From Nannochloropsis salina CCMP1776 (lineage: Eukaryota; Sar; Eustigmatophyceae; Eustigmatales; Monodopsidaceae), in NCBI GenBank assembly GCA_004565275.1, contig SDOX01000019.1, forward strand, positions 430,340 through 494,339: a stretch of DNA of 64,000 nt, read 5' to 3'. A program made the position numbers and the translations under genes. Positions within the stretch are counted from its first letter, which is position 1. Every line of letters starts with the position of its first letter. Shown piece by piece: positions 19,187 through 31,900 of the stretch. A model generated the notes under the pieces. The model was given only the letters and a program-made list of their open reading frames with translations. It was not told the DNA's origin and searched no databases.

Positions 19187-22100
19187 TTAAGCGATCATTA
19201 AGGTGGAGCCCCGAGGTGTGCGTCCGGGTGTAAGGTTGTTTCGATCCTCTAATTGACTGTAGCTGGGATCTCTATACCATTTAGGCTTTCGCAGAAAACA
19301 ACTGAAGGTTATAAATGACAGAAATAGGAGACTAGCTGCTACGAGCATAAAAGGCCATGAGATGGAGAGATTGTTGTGAAGATCACCGCAAAAGTTTTTT
19401 TGAAAGCCTTCCCTGTAAAAATTGCCGACAAAGCCGCATTTCGTATAGTCAGGCGCACTATCCGCAAAAGAAGCAAGGCCACGAATGCCTTCTTCTTGTA
19501 AGCTAAGGTTCCTTGCAATGCCGTTCAGGCGGTCCAAGAGATCAGAAAACATCCCTTCCACCTGGGTTTGAGTGGTCCTAAGATTTGACTGCGCCGCATC
19601 GATCTCCTGAATATTAGACTGTATGTCACGTAGAGCGTATCGGATCGCTGAAAGGTTGGCGTGCACCTGTATATTTGTCTTTGCAGCGGTGTTGACTGCA
19701 CCTGTGAAGGGATCCATCTGGACAAGGCCAGCAATCAAAGCTTCATAATTTTTTGGCGAGACAAAAGTGACATCCATCCACGCACTGTCGGCCTCCACAG
19801 TCGCCTGTGTAAAATTCCATACGGTTTGAAAAGTATAAGAGGAGAAGAATCCATCGGGAATCGGCGCTGCCTCTGCCAATATGGCATTGATCTCCTCAAG
19901 GCTTTCTTGATAGGAGTCCCAAGAAAAGCTTTCATTTGTCAAGTAATTGGCTGTCAAGCTGTCAGAAATCGAGAGGATTAAAAGATCAAGATGAAATCCA
20001 TTCTGACAATACTTTCATTCTAGACGAGGAGAACTACGAAAATATCCAATCCATGGCACACACTACCTCGCTCGTTGGACTTCATCATCACGATCCATGG
20101 TAGCAGGCGGTAAGTCCTCTAGCAAAGCGTCGATTTCCAGACGGTAAGAAAGAATTTCACTGCTATTAGCAAAATCAAGTGCTGTGAAATTTTCAAGAAT
20201 GGAGAGCTCATAGATTGATTGCTGAATTTGCGCATCAACCGTAAACGATATACGTGCTTCCTCCACCTGTGCGATGATTTCGTTTGTCTGCGGAGTAATG
20301 TCAAAAATCTTTTCCCCGCCCAAAAGGCTGATAAAATTATTCCCGGACGTAGCACCGGCTGGCGCGGTAGGGTATGATGGACAATTGAGGATGTCCTCTA
20401 TGACAGCAGGCGTGAAAGAGAGCTGCACATCATTGATTGTCACATTCTGGACGGGTACCTAAGTTATGTGAAAACGTTGAAGAATAGAGAAAGATCAATC
20501 AGAAAACTGCTTCCTAAGAAACAATTTATGTATCTTACTAAGAACCAGGATCATATTACCTTCGCAAGTAAAGTAAGGTGGTATTCGCACACAGTACCCG
20601 ATACGACCGCCAGTAGAGAGAAGATTATTGCCAGAAGTAAGAAGACGACGGAAAATAGATATGAGCAGCACATGCTCGTAAGCAAATGGCCCGAACATTT
20701 CTGGTTACTCCTGTTGAGAATTGTGAAGACAATCTGAAGGACGAAGGGTAGCAAAAATATGACACTTACTGCCCAAGTCTTTGGGGCCAAGTAGTCTTCA
20801 ATTCGTTCTCCTTGCTCATATACGAGAGCGTAATACCGAAGCATGAGGCTCCGAGCTCGAAGAAGTTTCTCAAACACGTTTTGTAATGGCTTCATTAGTA
20901 GCTGTGTGCTAGTCCCCGGCGTTGCGCTTGTATTAAAACGGGTCACAGCATCCGGAACATCCGTCTCCATAAAATTCTGGATTTTGCCGAAGACATCCTC
21001 AGAAGTGTTACGTGTCATAATGATTACGCTTTGGTGGTCATCAAGCTTGGTCAGCTGCTCAGCTGTCACATTGGGTAGCTTCCCTTTTGGCAGTGCAGCC
21101 GTTAAAGGAGTGACCTCATCGTCGGGAGAGGTCGCAAAGAGCCAGTCATTGTACTCCTGGATACGAGATCGGTTGCCCATAATGAGACTGATGTATACTT
21201 TGATATCTTCCAAGTCTGTTTCGGCCATATCTAGATCATCAATTATGCCATTAAGTGGAGGATAGAGCTCTTCACCCAATGATTGGAGCAAGTCCACAAG
21301 GTTGGTCAGCATTCCGCTAGCACGTGTCTCTGCCGTACGCACGAAGTCGCCCGCTGATTGAGGAGTACAAAAGCTGGATGAAGCATCAGATGTGCACAGG
21401 GCATTGGTTGAATCAAGTATTAAGTTTTCTACGTCCCCCATGAGTATTCTTGCGGATGCTTTGCAGGAGGAGGGCGAAATGGTGGAAAGAGGAGAGGTAC
21501 AAGACAGAAGACATGATGTGAAGATACTCGTGAAATCACACAACACACTTACTCCTTCAGTATGTGTTTCGCTGACTCCTTTTTAAGCCTTACTTTGTTG
21601 TATTCTTAAAAAAACTTCGACTGACATTCCTTACCGTCAATCTTGTTCTGATAAATTACAATACTGACGACAGCAAGGCCCAAGAGAGTACTCAAAATGA
21701 TGCTTGCGATATACAGGCTTTTAAACGAGTATTTTCGGTGTTCTTCCTCCAGTGATCGCGATCGATGCATGTTTTTTGATTCATTACCCCTTTGTTCGTC
21801 GTCATACCGCTCGATGGAGGAAGAGGGCAACTCTATCTTGCATGCGAGAGGGGAAGCTGAGCTTGACGGCGATGTAGGCGAACAATATGCTGCTCCTGGT
21901 ACGACTTGTGACGATCCCCGACTTGCTTCTCCTCGTCTAGATAAACAGCAGCAAACACAAACTAAAAGATAAAACCACACAAGTGTCATGATGCTTCCCA
22001 TGAAAAGTAATGCGACTAATGGACCGATATTTAGAGAATGAATCCTCGCGATCTCAGTGATGTCACTGGCTGTAATGGTAACATTGAGTACTGGGATAGT

Positions 22101-22286
22101 ATAAGAGACATTATGGGATCGTTTAAATAGCTGCTCCATGCTGCCTCCTTTAATACCAGGAATCCACTCCTCTTCGGATGGTGCCAAAAAAGTTAGAGCA
22201 TAAGGATGTAATCCATTGGAGGTTCCTTGGCCAGTAAGCCTCTTTCCTCCGTGGTGTGTAACTCGCTTGTAGAATCTATATGTGTG
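19187..22286 (-). CDS. Prominin-like pentaspan membrane protein (5' end unresolved)
   Basis: Proposed exons on the minus strand: 22286-21635, 21458-20560, 20458-20067 and 19958-19187, all GT-AG with matching phase, 905 codons including the stop. The layout matches prominins: an outer N-terminal segment, helix 1 (VALLFMGSIMTLVWFYLLV) ending in CVCCCL, a short inner loop, helix 2 (YIASIILSTLLGLAVVSIVI), a large outer loop with N-glycosylation sites, helices 3 and 4 (TWAVSVIFLLPFVLQIVF and LFSVVFLLLAIIFSLLAVVS) separated by a Cys-containing turn, a second large outer loop, helix 5 (WPFMLVAASLLFLSFITF) and a short tail. Prominins (CD133) are about 860 residues and organise cholesterol-rich membrane protrusions. 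I call it by topology and length, not by strong sequence motifs. The first exon with a signal peptide is missing; phase 0 at 22286 would accept the candidate exon at 22903-23159. Confidence 0.6.
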
Positions 22287-22337
22287 CTAAAAGAGGAAAA
22301 CTGTCAATTGTCGGGAAAGGCGGAGAACCATATTTTG

Positions 22338-22383
22338 GGCCCATGTCGTGCTGTGTCGTGTATCGGCCCATGTCGTGCTGTGT
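22338..22383. repeat. Short tandem repeat, 19-bp core at 27-bp spacing
   Basis: The 19-bp core GGCCCATGTCGTGCTGTGT appears at 22338-22356 and again at 22365-22383. It lies just upstream of the first placed exon of the prominin-like gene, in what is either an intron or a promoter. Confidence 0.75.
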
Positions 22384-22902
22384 TTTGCACTCGCTGATCG
22401 CTGATGTACCGGCTGGCGAAATACTTTAAGTGATGGCTCAGGACTCTTCGGACTTGATGAAAAAACGAGCTTCAGCGCCCAAAAACTTTAATAGAGCTTT
22501 TGACATGATTTGGTAGCGATAGTTTAATTTTACTACGAAATAGTCTGCATTCAAATTTCCAAGCATTTTTTTTCCTATGCGGGTAATGATGGTAAAGGCG
22601 CGCCAAAACCTAGACATCAAGACCAGTGCCAAAAACCAAGGCAATAATCCTATTCCCAATTTTTACTGACTAGCATACTCCTACACGACTGCAAATTCAA
22701 AGATTTGCTACATTATAGGAGCATTATATTCCTTGAAATCTACAGGAATTCTCCCAGAGGCATGAAAGGTCAAACCAAATAAACGCTGCCAACGACAAGC
22801 AACTACAAAAATCTGGAATGAGTGTCTGCTTTATACTTTTTCATTACGAAGGCCACTTCCCTGGATCAGTATGTGACTTAAATAGTAGCCGATCATCGTC
22901 AC
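22384..22902. other. Gap upstream of the prominin-like gene
   Basis: About 520 bp. A minus-strand frame at 22438-22659 begins with a hydrophobic run (LPWFLALVLMSRFW) but starts from no ATG and meets no clear donor. It could be an intron of the prominin-like gene or a missed exon. Confidence 0.25.
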
Positions 22903-23159
22903 CTGAAAATGGACCTCAGTAGGGAATAATTTCTCATACTTTTCGATCGTAGTAGTGAAAGAAGACTGAGGAAAAGCGATCACCAATCGCAAGTCCTCTC
23001 CTTTACCATCACACCCTTCCTTCGGTGAGGAAAAGTCCTTCTTCTGTGTAATCGATTTGCCTTCACACGTATTGGAATCCCTCGGTCGTTTGCCATACAT
23101 TCGTGGCTCGTGCAGATGAATCCAGTGCGCAGCCACAGCTTTCCACGGATCCTCCTTTC
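22903..23159 (-). CDS. Candidate exon of unknown gene, perhaps 5' exon of the prominin-like gene
   Basis: An open minus-strand stretch reads KEDPWKAVAAHWIHLHEPRM and continues through KKDFSSPKEGCDGKGEDLRL to TIEKYEKLFPTEVHFQ. There it meets a donor (CAG then GTGACG at 22902) in phase 0, which would join in phase to the first placed exon of the prominin-like gene at 22286. Composition looks coding, with few rare residues and no repeats. The upstream acceptor is not fixed; several AG sites lie just before 23159. No domain recognised. Confidence 0.3.
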
Positions 23160-23372
23160 ATCTCACTTTTGCTCCTCTTCCATCTAATATGTCCAACTCA
23201 TCAAGAAATCATGTTGAAAAAGGTCCTCGCAAATCACTCGGACTCCTCAACGCCTCCATCTCCTCAGTAGACATTTTCAATCGGTAAATGCTGCTCCCAC
23301 CTAGGCCCCGATGCAGTTGTGGTTATCCTGTGTCCTAAAGGCCTGCTCAAAAAGATCAAAGGAATCCAGATA

Positions 23373-23838
23373 TTAGGCTCGTCGCAAAAAGCGGCGACCG
23401 CTTTTATCTGTATGGCGGGACTCCAAAAAAATTACGTTTTCTGACTTCGCCGTATATGAAGATCCTGCAACGTCCTTCTTGTCATGCTCCTCTACGACGT
23501 CAACGACTTTAAACTTGGCAGAGCCAGAATAGGGTGGTGACGCGTAGGGACCAGCCATGTCATCCGCCGCCAGCCAGCGGTGAGAGCCGTAGGGGGGCGG
23601 CGTGTAGGGACCAGCCATGTCGTCCGCCGCCAGCCAGCGGTGAGAGCCGTAGGGGGGCGGCGTGTAAGGAGAGTCTGAAATCGATTATGGGGAGATATTA
23701 GAGAGGGACGGTTGAGATTGTTGTAACTTTCAATTAAGAATTGCATTGTCCAGGGTGTGTGCACTTACACTGCGCAGCACTAGTTCCAAAAAGGAAAGCT
23801 GACAGGATAATTAACGTTGTACGGCGGATGACGGTCAT
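23373..23838 (-). CDS. Small secreted protein with Pro/Tyr-rich 20-residue repeats
   Basis: Two exons, 23838-23769 and 23674-23373, join by GT-AG in phase 1 to give 123 residues. The N-terminus MTVIRRTTLIILSAFLFG is a classic signal peptide ending near TSAAQ. It is followed directly by the repeat YTPPPYGSHRWLAADDMAGP, present twice exactly at the protein level, plus a decayed third start (YASPPYSG). The tail is charged (VVDVVEEHDKKDVAG) and ends in a basic RRFLRRA. The PPY/SPPY pattern resembles cell-wall or matrix proteins and annexin-type PY-rich linkers, but I do not recognise a family. It lies about 1.1 kb upstream of the prominin-like gene on the same strand, so it could instead be the first exons of that gene, giving it the signal peptide it lacks. 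Confidence 0.5.
23541..23669. repeat. 60-bp minisatellite, two near-perfect copies plus a decayed one
   Basis: Sequence repeats with a period of exactly 60 bp between about 23544 and 23663; I see one base difference between the two copies in the part compared, plus a shortened third copy on the low-coordinate side. The period is a multiple of three and encodes the 20-residue repeat of the small secreted protein, so copy-number change would keep the frame. Confidence 0.9.
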
Positions 23839-25980
23839 GATCCTGGTAGCTCAGTCTGTGGACGATGCTTCCCTGAAGAACAGAATGCGAGATAATTACG
23901 TCAGATTCTACCAGAGTTGGTATAAAGAAAATCGTGATGCTTGACGGGAGACATCGACCATGTTATTGCAAAGCGCGGACCGAATGTATTCACAAATGTT
24001 CGTGTACGGCACCATGCCCTCATCTGCATTTGCCTACGCATCTCGAAGAGGTTGTCACCAAACAAATTGTAGAAGTTAATATGGTAAGCACTGGATATGC
24101 AGCAATCAAACCATCACACAATTCAGACACAAATAGATCAGCAAGGGCGTACACAACATATGATGCATTATTTTTGAGCCGTAAATAGCACGTGTCATAT
24201 ACGAGATCATGATACGAACCCACTGACAGACTACCAATATGTTTTATAACGCAATTGAGATAGGTTGCTACCGATATGCAGTGGCTTGAAATAATACATA
24301 GACATCACAAAAGCATCAAATGTTTCATGGGGCTTAACACTGCTGGATTCGTATATGGGTGCTTGCAAGTGCCACGCGTTTGATGAGGGGAAAATGAAAA
24401 CTCTGCTGACAAATGCCCCCAACGCATGTGATAGCAATTACCACAGCACTCCTGTACGTGTGCGAGATTGGGGTAGTAAATGATGTACATGCTGAGTGCA
24501 GCACCTCAAATCGGGCAGTTCGAAGGAGGGATGGGACCGGACTAAAGGAGAGTGCAGCGGGTTTGGGGCTTAAGATAATCGTCAATTACAAGTCCTGTGA
24601 GCCACAATATCGCGACATTTTGCGCTAAAAAATATAAGCATCATCTTTCTCAGTAATAGGTGCTTTCATAAACCCCTACGCCAAACGTGCACAGACATAG
24701 CGGCCTTTAAGGACTCGAAAACGGGCCCCCCCTCGCGCGTTGCAGCTTCTTATGGGCCATCCAAAGTGTTGACGCAAATGTGAAACGCTTTGCGAAGCAA
24801 ATAATTGTTAAATAGGCTTCGACATGACAAGTCAATGGGATAATCAGCTATGAGAAATTCATGTCGATGATGCAACCTCACATTTTGAACGCAAGAATGG
24901 GTTGCTTGCTTGATGATTCGTGACCTGACGAGACCGTTTCGCACAGCCCCCCGCCAGGGAGTGGTCCCACTCGCCAATGATTCATTTTGATTTGAGCGGG
25001 CCCCCCCGCTCAAATGCCAATACAACGGAGGCTGGGCCCGACTTTGGGATAAATCCAGACTTTAAACTCGATACTTCGGCACGTCTTTTGGGGGAATATG
25101 TTTCCTGTCGCACAAATACCTGAGCGATGAATCACAGCGCCCTTCGTCAGAAACACCCTGAGCTGATCGAGGAAGCCGACACGCGGCGTGCTTTCGACCA
25201 CTGTGCTGCAAATGGATTATAATATGGTATTATTTTTATGATTATAAGAATACGTTTGAAATAATTTTAATAGGCGAGAGACCACACTGCTGTGCTTGAA
25301 ATATCATTATTATGGTCATGAGGGGCCTATAAACGCTATATTTATGTCGATTCGGTGCCTTGCCTGTATTGGTAGGCCGGAGAACTGTGTATTTTAGCGA
25401 CAGGTGTGATATGTTTCAGAGGTATATGTCGACAATAAAACTATTTTTCAAGCTGTGCAGTACTTGTTGAATTGAACTAGCTCACTACCTTCCACGCGTT
25501 CCTGGCGCTACTCATAATTTTAGGCCTGGACTTTCTAGTTTTTACGTCTTTGAATTTTACTTGAAATTTTGGATATTCTCTTTGCGACGACATAGAAATG
25601 TTACCGTGCACTTACCTCTTTAAAATGTGGATTCACCAGCATGTGACGGGTACTCCCATTCACACGCACACAAAAAAATGCCACTTTGGAACAAAAAATG
25701 AAGATGCTTAGATCAATTGCTCGTTACACTCAACAGGGCATTGATTAAGGAGGATCCTACATTTATTTCTGAGAATTGTGATGTTAACTGAATTCTCACA
25801 TTTTTTTAATTCAAGCTTTTCTTTTCCATCACTTATCTCGCTTTGCTAGCAGGCAAGTATTGAAAAAAAAATAGGCTACATGTGAACATTTTTAAGCACT
25901 GCATAGAAATGGCGCAAATTATCTTTACAGGTTGTGAACCTACAGCATGACAGTAACTCACAGTGTAATGTACAACGTTT
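23839..25980. other. Gene-poor 2.1-kb interval
   Basis: Between the secreted-repeat gene and the 3' end of VPS13. Only short frames without known domains. The stretch 25200-25980 is AT-rich and fits a long 3' flank. On the minus strand, 24750-25201 has overlapping frames, one containing IFPQKTCRSIEFKVW, which loosely recalls the PiggyBac-type transposase pattern, but this is too weak to call. Confidence 0.3.
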
Positions 25981-28900
25981 TCAAGTCTTATCCACCTCAT
26001 CTTCCGTGCTCCTCTTGTGCAGCGTATTCTTTTTGTAACACTCTAGCTCTATTTTACCAAGTCGGGATTCAAGTGAATCTATTTTTCTTTGTAAACACAA
26101 GATGATCTCGTTCTTCAGGAGAAGTCTCGGGGAAGGCCGTACGAGGTCTCTGTGGCCAGGCTGTATTTTCCAACTATCTCCCGCGGTCCGCGTGACGTGA
26201 GGCTCTTGAATTGACGTAAGTGGATCGGCTTTATTTGAAGTAACTCGATTTTTTTTTTCTGATTGTGGTGACCAACGAAGGTGCTGAATTCGCTTAATTA
26301 CCCCGCCCCCTGTCGCTCCATTTTCAGACAGTGGAGAGCTTGGTGACTTTCTATGTGGTGTGGTGCTATCCTCTGCATAATCTGCGAAATTTGCGGGGGC
26401 AGCACGAGTTGAATCAACAACGTCGCTCTCACCGGCATTATAAAATTGCGAGGGAGCATGTCTACGAATAAATGAGCTTTCAATTTTGGTACTTGCGCTG
26501 TCAACACCGCGGTATGCAGTATTTTTAATTTCGTTGAGATCTTGCAGAAGGGTTAAAGACGTATTTGTAACGAGATCAGGAGATTCTGTCCGGTCAAGAA
26601 GACGAACGACTTGGTGCACGGGCTCTTTTCGTATGGTTTCAAGGTCGACCCAGCAGAAACGTTCCAGTACAGATAAGAGATGCCAAAGGTTTGTATTCTT
26701 GTACATTACGTTCTCAGAAAAGGTCTTGAAATTCCCTAATTCCGATTTTGGGAATCGCTCTTTGGACGGAGAGATCCCTGCAGATCGCGACGGTATAAAT
26801 TCCCACACGCCAAACTGGAAACCCCCATGGCTGCACTGAACGCCAAATCCGTAGCCCATATCGACTTTTGCCTCTTCGACTTTGTTAAGCAAGCATTTGA
26901 CGATATTATGAATTCGGATAAAGCTGACACTATCACGTTGCCAGTCACCAAACAGGCGCTTTTGTATCGCTATAGAACGTTGATATTTGTGTCGGGGCTG
27001 CAAGCGTGCCCGAATACCGCTCGTTCTTAAATTATTATCTCCCCTGTTAAGCTCCTCTAAGCATTTGCTTCCTAGACTGATATGCGCTAACTTTGTCGGC
27101 GATCGTTCAATATAGAAAGTCAACTTCAATGGCGTACTTTGAAGTTCAAGAGTGATGATCCGCCGGGTGGGTGTCTGCCACAATAGATGCATCTCGGGCT
27201 CGCAACTGCCTTTGGAAATGCACTTAACACACACAATGCGCTTCGTACTAATGACGACCAGAATTTCATCCTTTGCGTTCTCCTGAATGATTTCTGTCAA
27301 TATGACTTTTTCATCTGAGTCCGTATCTGGAAGCTCATCCACCTCATTACGAGCCTCGGTTATGTTTAATTTGCCCGCGACCGCAGATACAACATTCCTT
27401 GTAGAATTGAAAACGGTGCGGCCAGCAGCTCCAACAGCAGCCATTGCGGATCCCATATCCGTTTTCAGCCCTCCGATATTATTGACAAGGGGCACAACGT
27501 CAGACACGGTGCCCGTCATCACGTCGTCATCCATATAGTTTGATTTCTTTGGAGGGTTGTGGCTATATTTTTGCAGGACCATATACCCACGTGCTAACTG
27601 TTCATGTGAAGAAGCAAATGGTATGTTTTAATTGTTCAATAGCTAGGAGGGATCTTGCTTTTTCGTCTACTAATTTACAAACCTTGACATCATAGGGTAA
27701 TAGACGCCCGTCGCTGGCAAATGTGTGTTGAAAATTTTGACGTTGTACGGGATCTAAGCGTCGTTCCATCGAGATTACCATTGCTAAGTCACGGAAGCCA
27801 TCAGAAGTGTGTGCTACTGCGTCGAGAACGCCGACGATAGGTTTGGCCACGATTCCAACCAGACCATATCCCAATCCCCTGAATAGTCCGCGGCAACCAT
27901 CTGTATAGATTAAGGAATTCTTGATGAAAAAAATCCTTTTTTTACACAGAGTTTCATAAAATACTCCATTGCGATAGAACATACCTTTTCGCGCTCCGTA
28001 ATATGGGTCGGTGACAATTCCTGATACGCCATGATAAATTCCGTGTATAAAATCTTTGGCTGGTCGCAAATATGCATGGCTCTGCTCCCTGGCCAAATGT
28101 TCTCGAGATCGCATAAAGCTCATGTCCTTCGAGATTGTGCACAGTACCCCGGTCCCAATGCTTTTACTAATTTTGCCCGCAACGCCCAAAAATCCAGACG
28201 TCGTATTCGTCACGAGTGATGACGTGCCTTTGACAACGCCCCGCACAAATGCTCGCGGACTTTTGACCAGCCCCTGCGCTGGCTCATAGAAAAAGTCGAT
28301 AACCCCGGTTCCCAAACTACTTGCAAAACTCAGCGGGTTCCCAATGATATCGATGCTTCCCACAATCCTGTAGAACTGAAATAGAAAATTCGATGTATAG
28401 TGTGCCTGCAATGTTCCCCAGATCTCTGTCGGAGTTTGGAACACGTGAGCAATATTCAGAGAATTCAATTTGATAGAAGCATTCGAAATGCTAGGAATGA
28501 GTGGCATCATAACGTCTGTCAATAAATGGAAAATTGTGAAGATTATTGCCATTTGAGGATTCTGCCGAGCAGCCGCTGAAGTCAATTGACCATTCACGAT
28601 CAGGTGCGATGTGTCCATTTCACCCATGCGTAGTGCTGCTTCGGCCGCCACGTCGGTGCTGCCAATTGCCACCTGCCATACCTTTCGGTCGACCGCGCTC
28701 TTGTGGAAGCTGACATTTACCTTGATTGGACACAATTCTAAACGTTCAATGTATACCATCTGCGTCACATAAGGATGTGAATCACCCTCAAGATTTAAGT
28801 CATCTTCACCATTCCCACATAAACGTACATCAGGACCGTCTTTTGTAGATGCTTTTAAGGAGGACTGCGTGGTAACAAATCGATTTTGGGCTTCCGATTG

Positions 28901-31900
28901 AGAGGGACTTTCCGTAGGTAGCATGTACAAAGCTCGGCTGCGCGAGACCGAGAGTGCAACCTGCGTATTGATCTGTTCTCCCTCTGAACCAGATGAGTGG
29001 AATGATGCCGGTAGTCTGGGGGATGGAGAGCTATCTTTTGAAATTTTGTGATAGGTCATGGCATTTACGGCTTGTCGTGCCTGTTCTTCGGACGTTGCTC
29101 TGGCTTCTCGTTGTCCTGCGCCATGTTCTTGTCGAAGCTGGGCGGACAGCGTGGAGGATGTAACCAAGTGGTCGACTAGTACTCTCGAAAAGGACTGCCA
29201 CAGGGCATGGACGAAGGCCTCTTCAACCTTCAAATCTACTTCCTGAAACAAAATGAAAACGTACTTGAGCCGGCATAGACGATCCGGTCTCATAATTTGA
29301 TTCCTGTCCTTTTGCCGAAAAAGACTGCACTGCAGAAAAGGTTGTGGCATCTGCATTGGCGTAGGACCAAAGATGACCGGTGCCTCGGCGTCGGGCAATT
29401 GATTGTCGAACTGCACGTGGGATACTACGATGCTTGCCCGGGTCAAAGCTGGATTATCAACGTAGCGTGCTTCAATACTACGTACTGTCATAGACATCAA
29501 CTCAAGACACTTATACGAGTCCACCATTGATATTGATATTTCAGTCAAGTATGCCCTAAGATACCCGTTGGTTTTAAAGATGTGATTGTTTTCATTAGAA
29601 GGAATCCACCTGAAGCCCAGCTTGAGACATGGCTCCGAAATAAAATCTTCGATGGATTCCTTTTCAGAAGTCCATGGACACGGCATTTTGAGGAAGTTTC
29701 CCTGTTCAGAACGAGTATATACAGAATGCAGCAGCGGAAACCAGCGCACATAATTGCCATTGTCATCGCAGCAATCAATAAGTGAGCCCAAAGGCATATC
29801 AATATGAGCCAATTCTACATCTTGCAATTCTTGCTCGCTCCAAACGGTGACATGAATTGTTCCAGTTGTATTCAGATGCTCTACCTCCAATGTCAGCTCA
29901 TTTTTCGCATTTGCAACGTCCCAGCGTGGATATGCACCTGGCTTGGCTTTAGTCGTACGTTCCACATGGAGGCCGTACCGGACAGTTACATAGGAACGTT
30001 TTGCTTTGTCTCCCAAATTTAAAGCTTGGAAAGGTCGAATGTGTAAAGTACCGCCAGGGTTGTTGACACAGCGATGCGACCGTGCTGCTTCCTGCTCGAA
30101 ACTTCGACGTGCCATGCAGTGTTGCATGGCCATAACATGCCGTGTTGATTGTGTCCGAAGCCGTCGCGAAATCCGCTTGAGGTCGTGGAAATAATCGATC
30201 GCAAGTGAACGAGTCTGCGGTGGATTTTCCTTAGAGGCGGATCGCACAAATGATAAGAATCTAGTGCCAGAATTCTTCAGGGAGGCCAAATTTGAGACCG
30301 CGAGGCACTCTGGAGAAGAAAGAGAACGGTAAGAGCATATCTGGGTTCGGCCGTCGTATGGGTTTGGTCTTTGTGCGTCCTTGTTGCAATATTGCACAGG
30401 GTGCGACATTCGTTTTCGCCTTTGCAAGCGGATCAAAGCCATCCGGTCCCTCGTACTTTCAAGTGATGGAGAACCCGTCGTGTAGTCGCAAGTTAACGAG
30501 ATTGATTTGTCGCGATGATCCTGTAGGCTTTTCCATTCTAGAGGGGTTTCTTGTGGACAATTCTTCCGAAACCCAGCTGGACTCAGTCGTAAGGAATCGT
30601 CGGCTTGACGGCTAAAAGCCTCCCCTATCGACTCTACGGCTCCACTTCTTTGTCGTTGTCTTAGGGCCGTTGCTCCTCGAATCTGCGTTTCAATTGTCCT
30701 GTTTTATATCGGAGTAGATTAGTGCCTCCCGTTTACTTATTGCAACTGTAAATACGGTCGAAATATTTCAAGGTCCACATCAAAAAAGCCAACTGGGGGC
30801 CTTACCATCCATGTCTTATTCATTGATCGGTCATCATTCGTACCTGAGTTTCAAATTCTCTTTCTGGTGATTCATTAATCCTGGTTCTGGTGTTAGATGG
30901 TTTGACTCGCCTGCTTGCTCCATTTCCTCTTTACCCAAATGTTGCTGCTGCACTTCTAAATCTTGCAGTTTGCCTTCAGTCCAATCTTTCAAATTGTGGA
31001 CCAGGCCCTCGAGTGAATGTACCCATCGCATGCGTAAGTGGATAGCGCCCAAATCTGGCGTTTCTAAGCAACTTTGAAGAGGTTGCTGAAATAATTGTGA
31101 CTTTCGCGTGAGAAAATACCAACCATCTAGCTCCATTTCATTTTCCAGGAGATCAAGTTGCATATCTATTCTACCCAGGAAATCACTTTTTTTGACAGGA
31201 CCGTCAAAATCCTTCACTTTGACGTGTACTGAGTATGCTTTTGGGTTGGAAACAGCCTTCGGCGGAACCTTGAATACGAATGACTGGTTTTGCCATTTGG
31301 GATTTAAAGTTTTTTCAATCACATATGTAGTAAAGTGCTGCTGATACCTAGGATCCCTTCTCAGCAATTTGTCTTGAATTTTCAGATAGACTTGAACAAA
31401 GGGATCTGACAGGCCTGAGATATCCTTTGCATGTAAACCTTTTGCTTCTATGACCTCCACTAGCAGGTGATGACGTCCTCGTACGTGTATATCAGCATCA
31501 TGAATCTCGGCCTGGAGGCCTCCGATCGCATTTTCGACAGCATCTAAATTGAAATTCTTCGTTTGGTCCCGCGGCATCACTTCACGTTTCTCTTCTGCAA
31601 GGATTGCAAGTTCCTCCATCAATTGACTATAAATGTCTCGGTGCTGCACGTACACCTGCCGTAGTTTAGATAGCTCTTCTTGCCGCCTCTTTAGGCTCAT
31701 TCGTTCGTCAGCCGATCCATCTTTTGATACGTTTAAGACCCGAGTCGTCCCTTCCGTTCCTATGCGAGCAATGAGACAGTGGCCATCGTCTGTATAGGGC
31801 TCGTGGAGCGGGATGGGGTGCGCGCGGCCAATTCCATCCAATCGAATTCGAACGCCAGGTATCTTGGCAAACAAAATATTCGGAACTCCTTGACGAGAAA

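Noticed and set aside
20711-20770. 60-bp GT-AG segment in the prominin-like gene as an intron
   Set aside because: Removing it would delete most of transmembrane helix 3; it is shorter than the other introns here and the frame is open through it, so I kept it as coding.
23934-24188. Cys-rich plus-strand frame (CYCKARTECIHKCSC)
   Set aside because: The frame starts just upstream of the secreted-repeat gene on the opposite strand, has no signal peptide or known Cys framework, and ends without splice support.
24750-25201. Possible PiggyBac-type transposase relic on the minus strand
   Set aside because: Only a loose resemblance (IFPQKTCRSIEFKVW) in one of two overlapping frames; no catalytic Asp motifs, terminal repeats or TTAA target sites could be tied to it.
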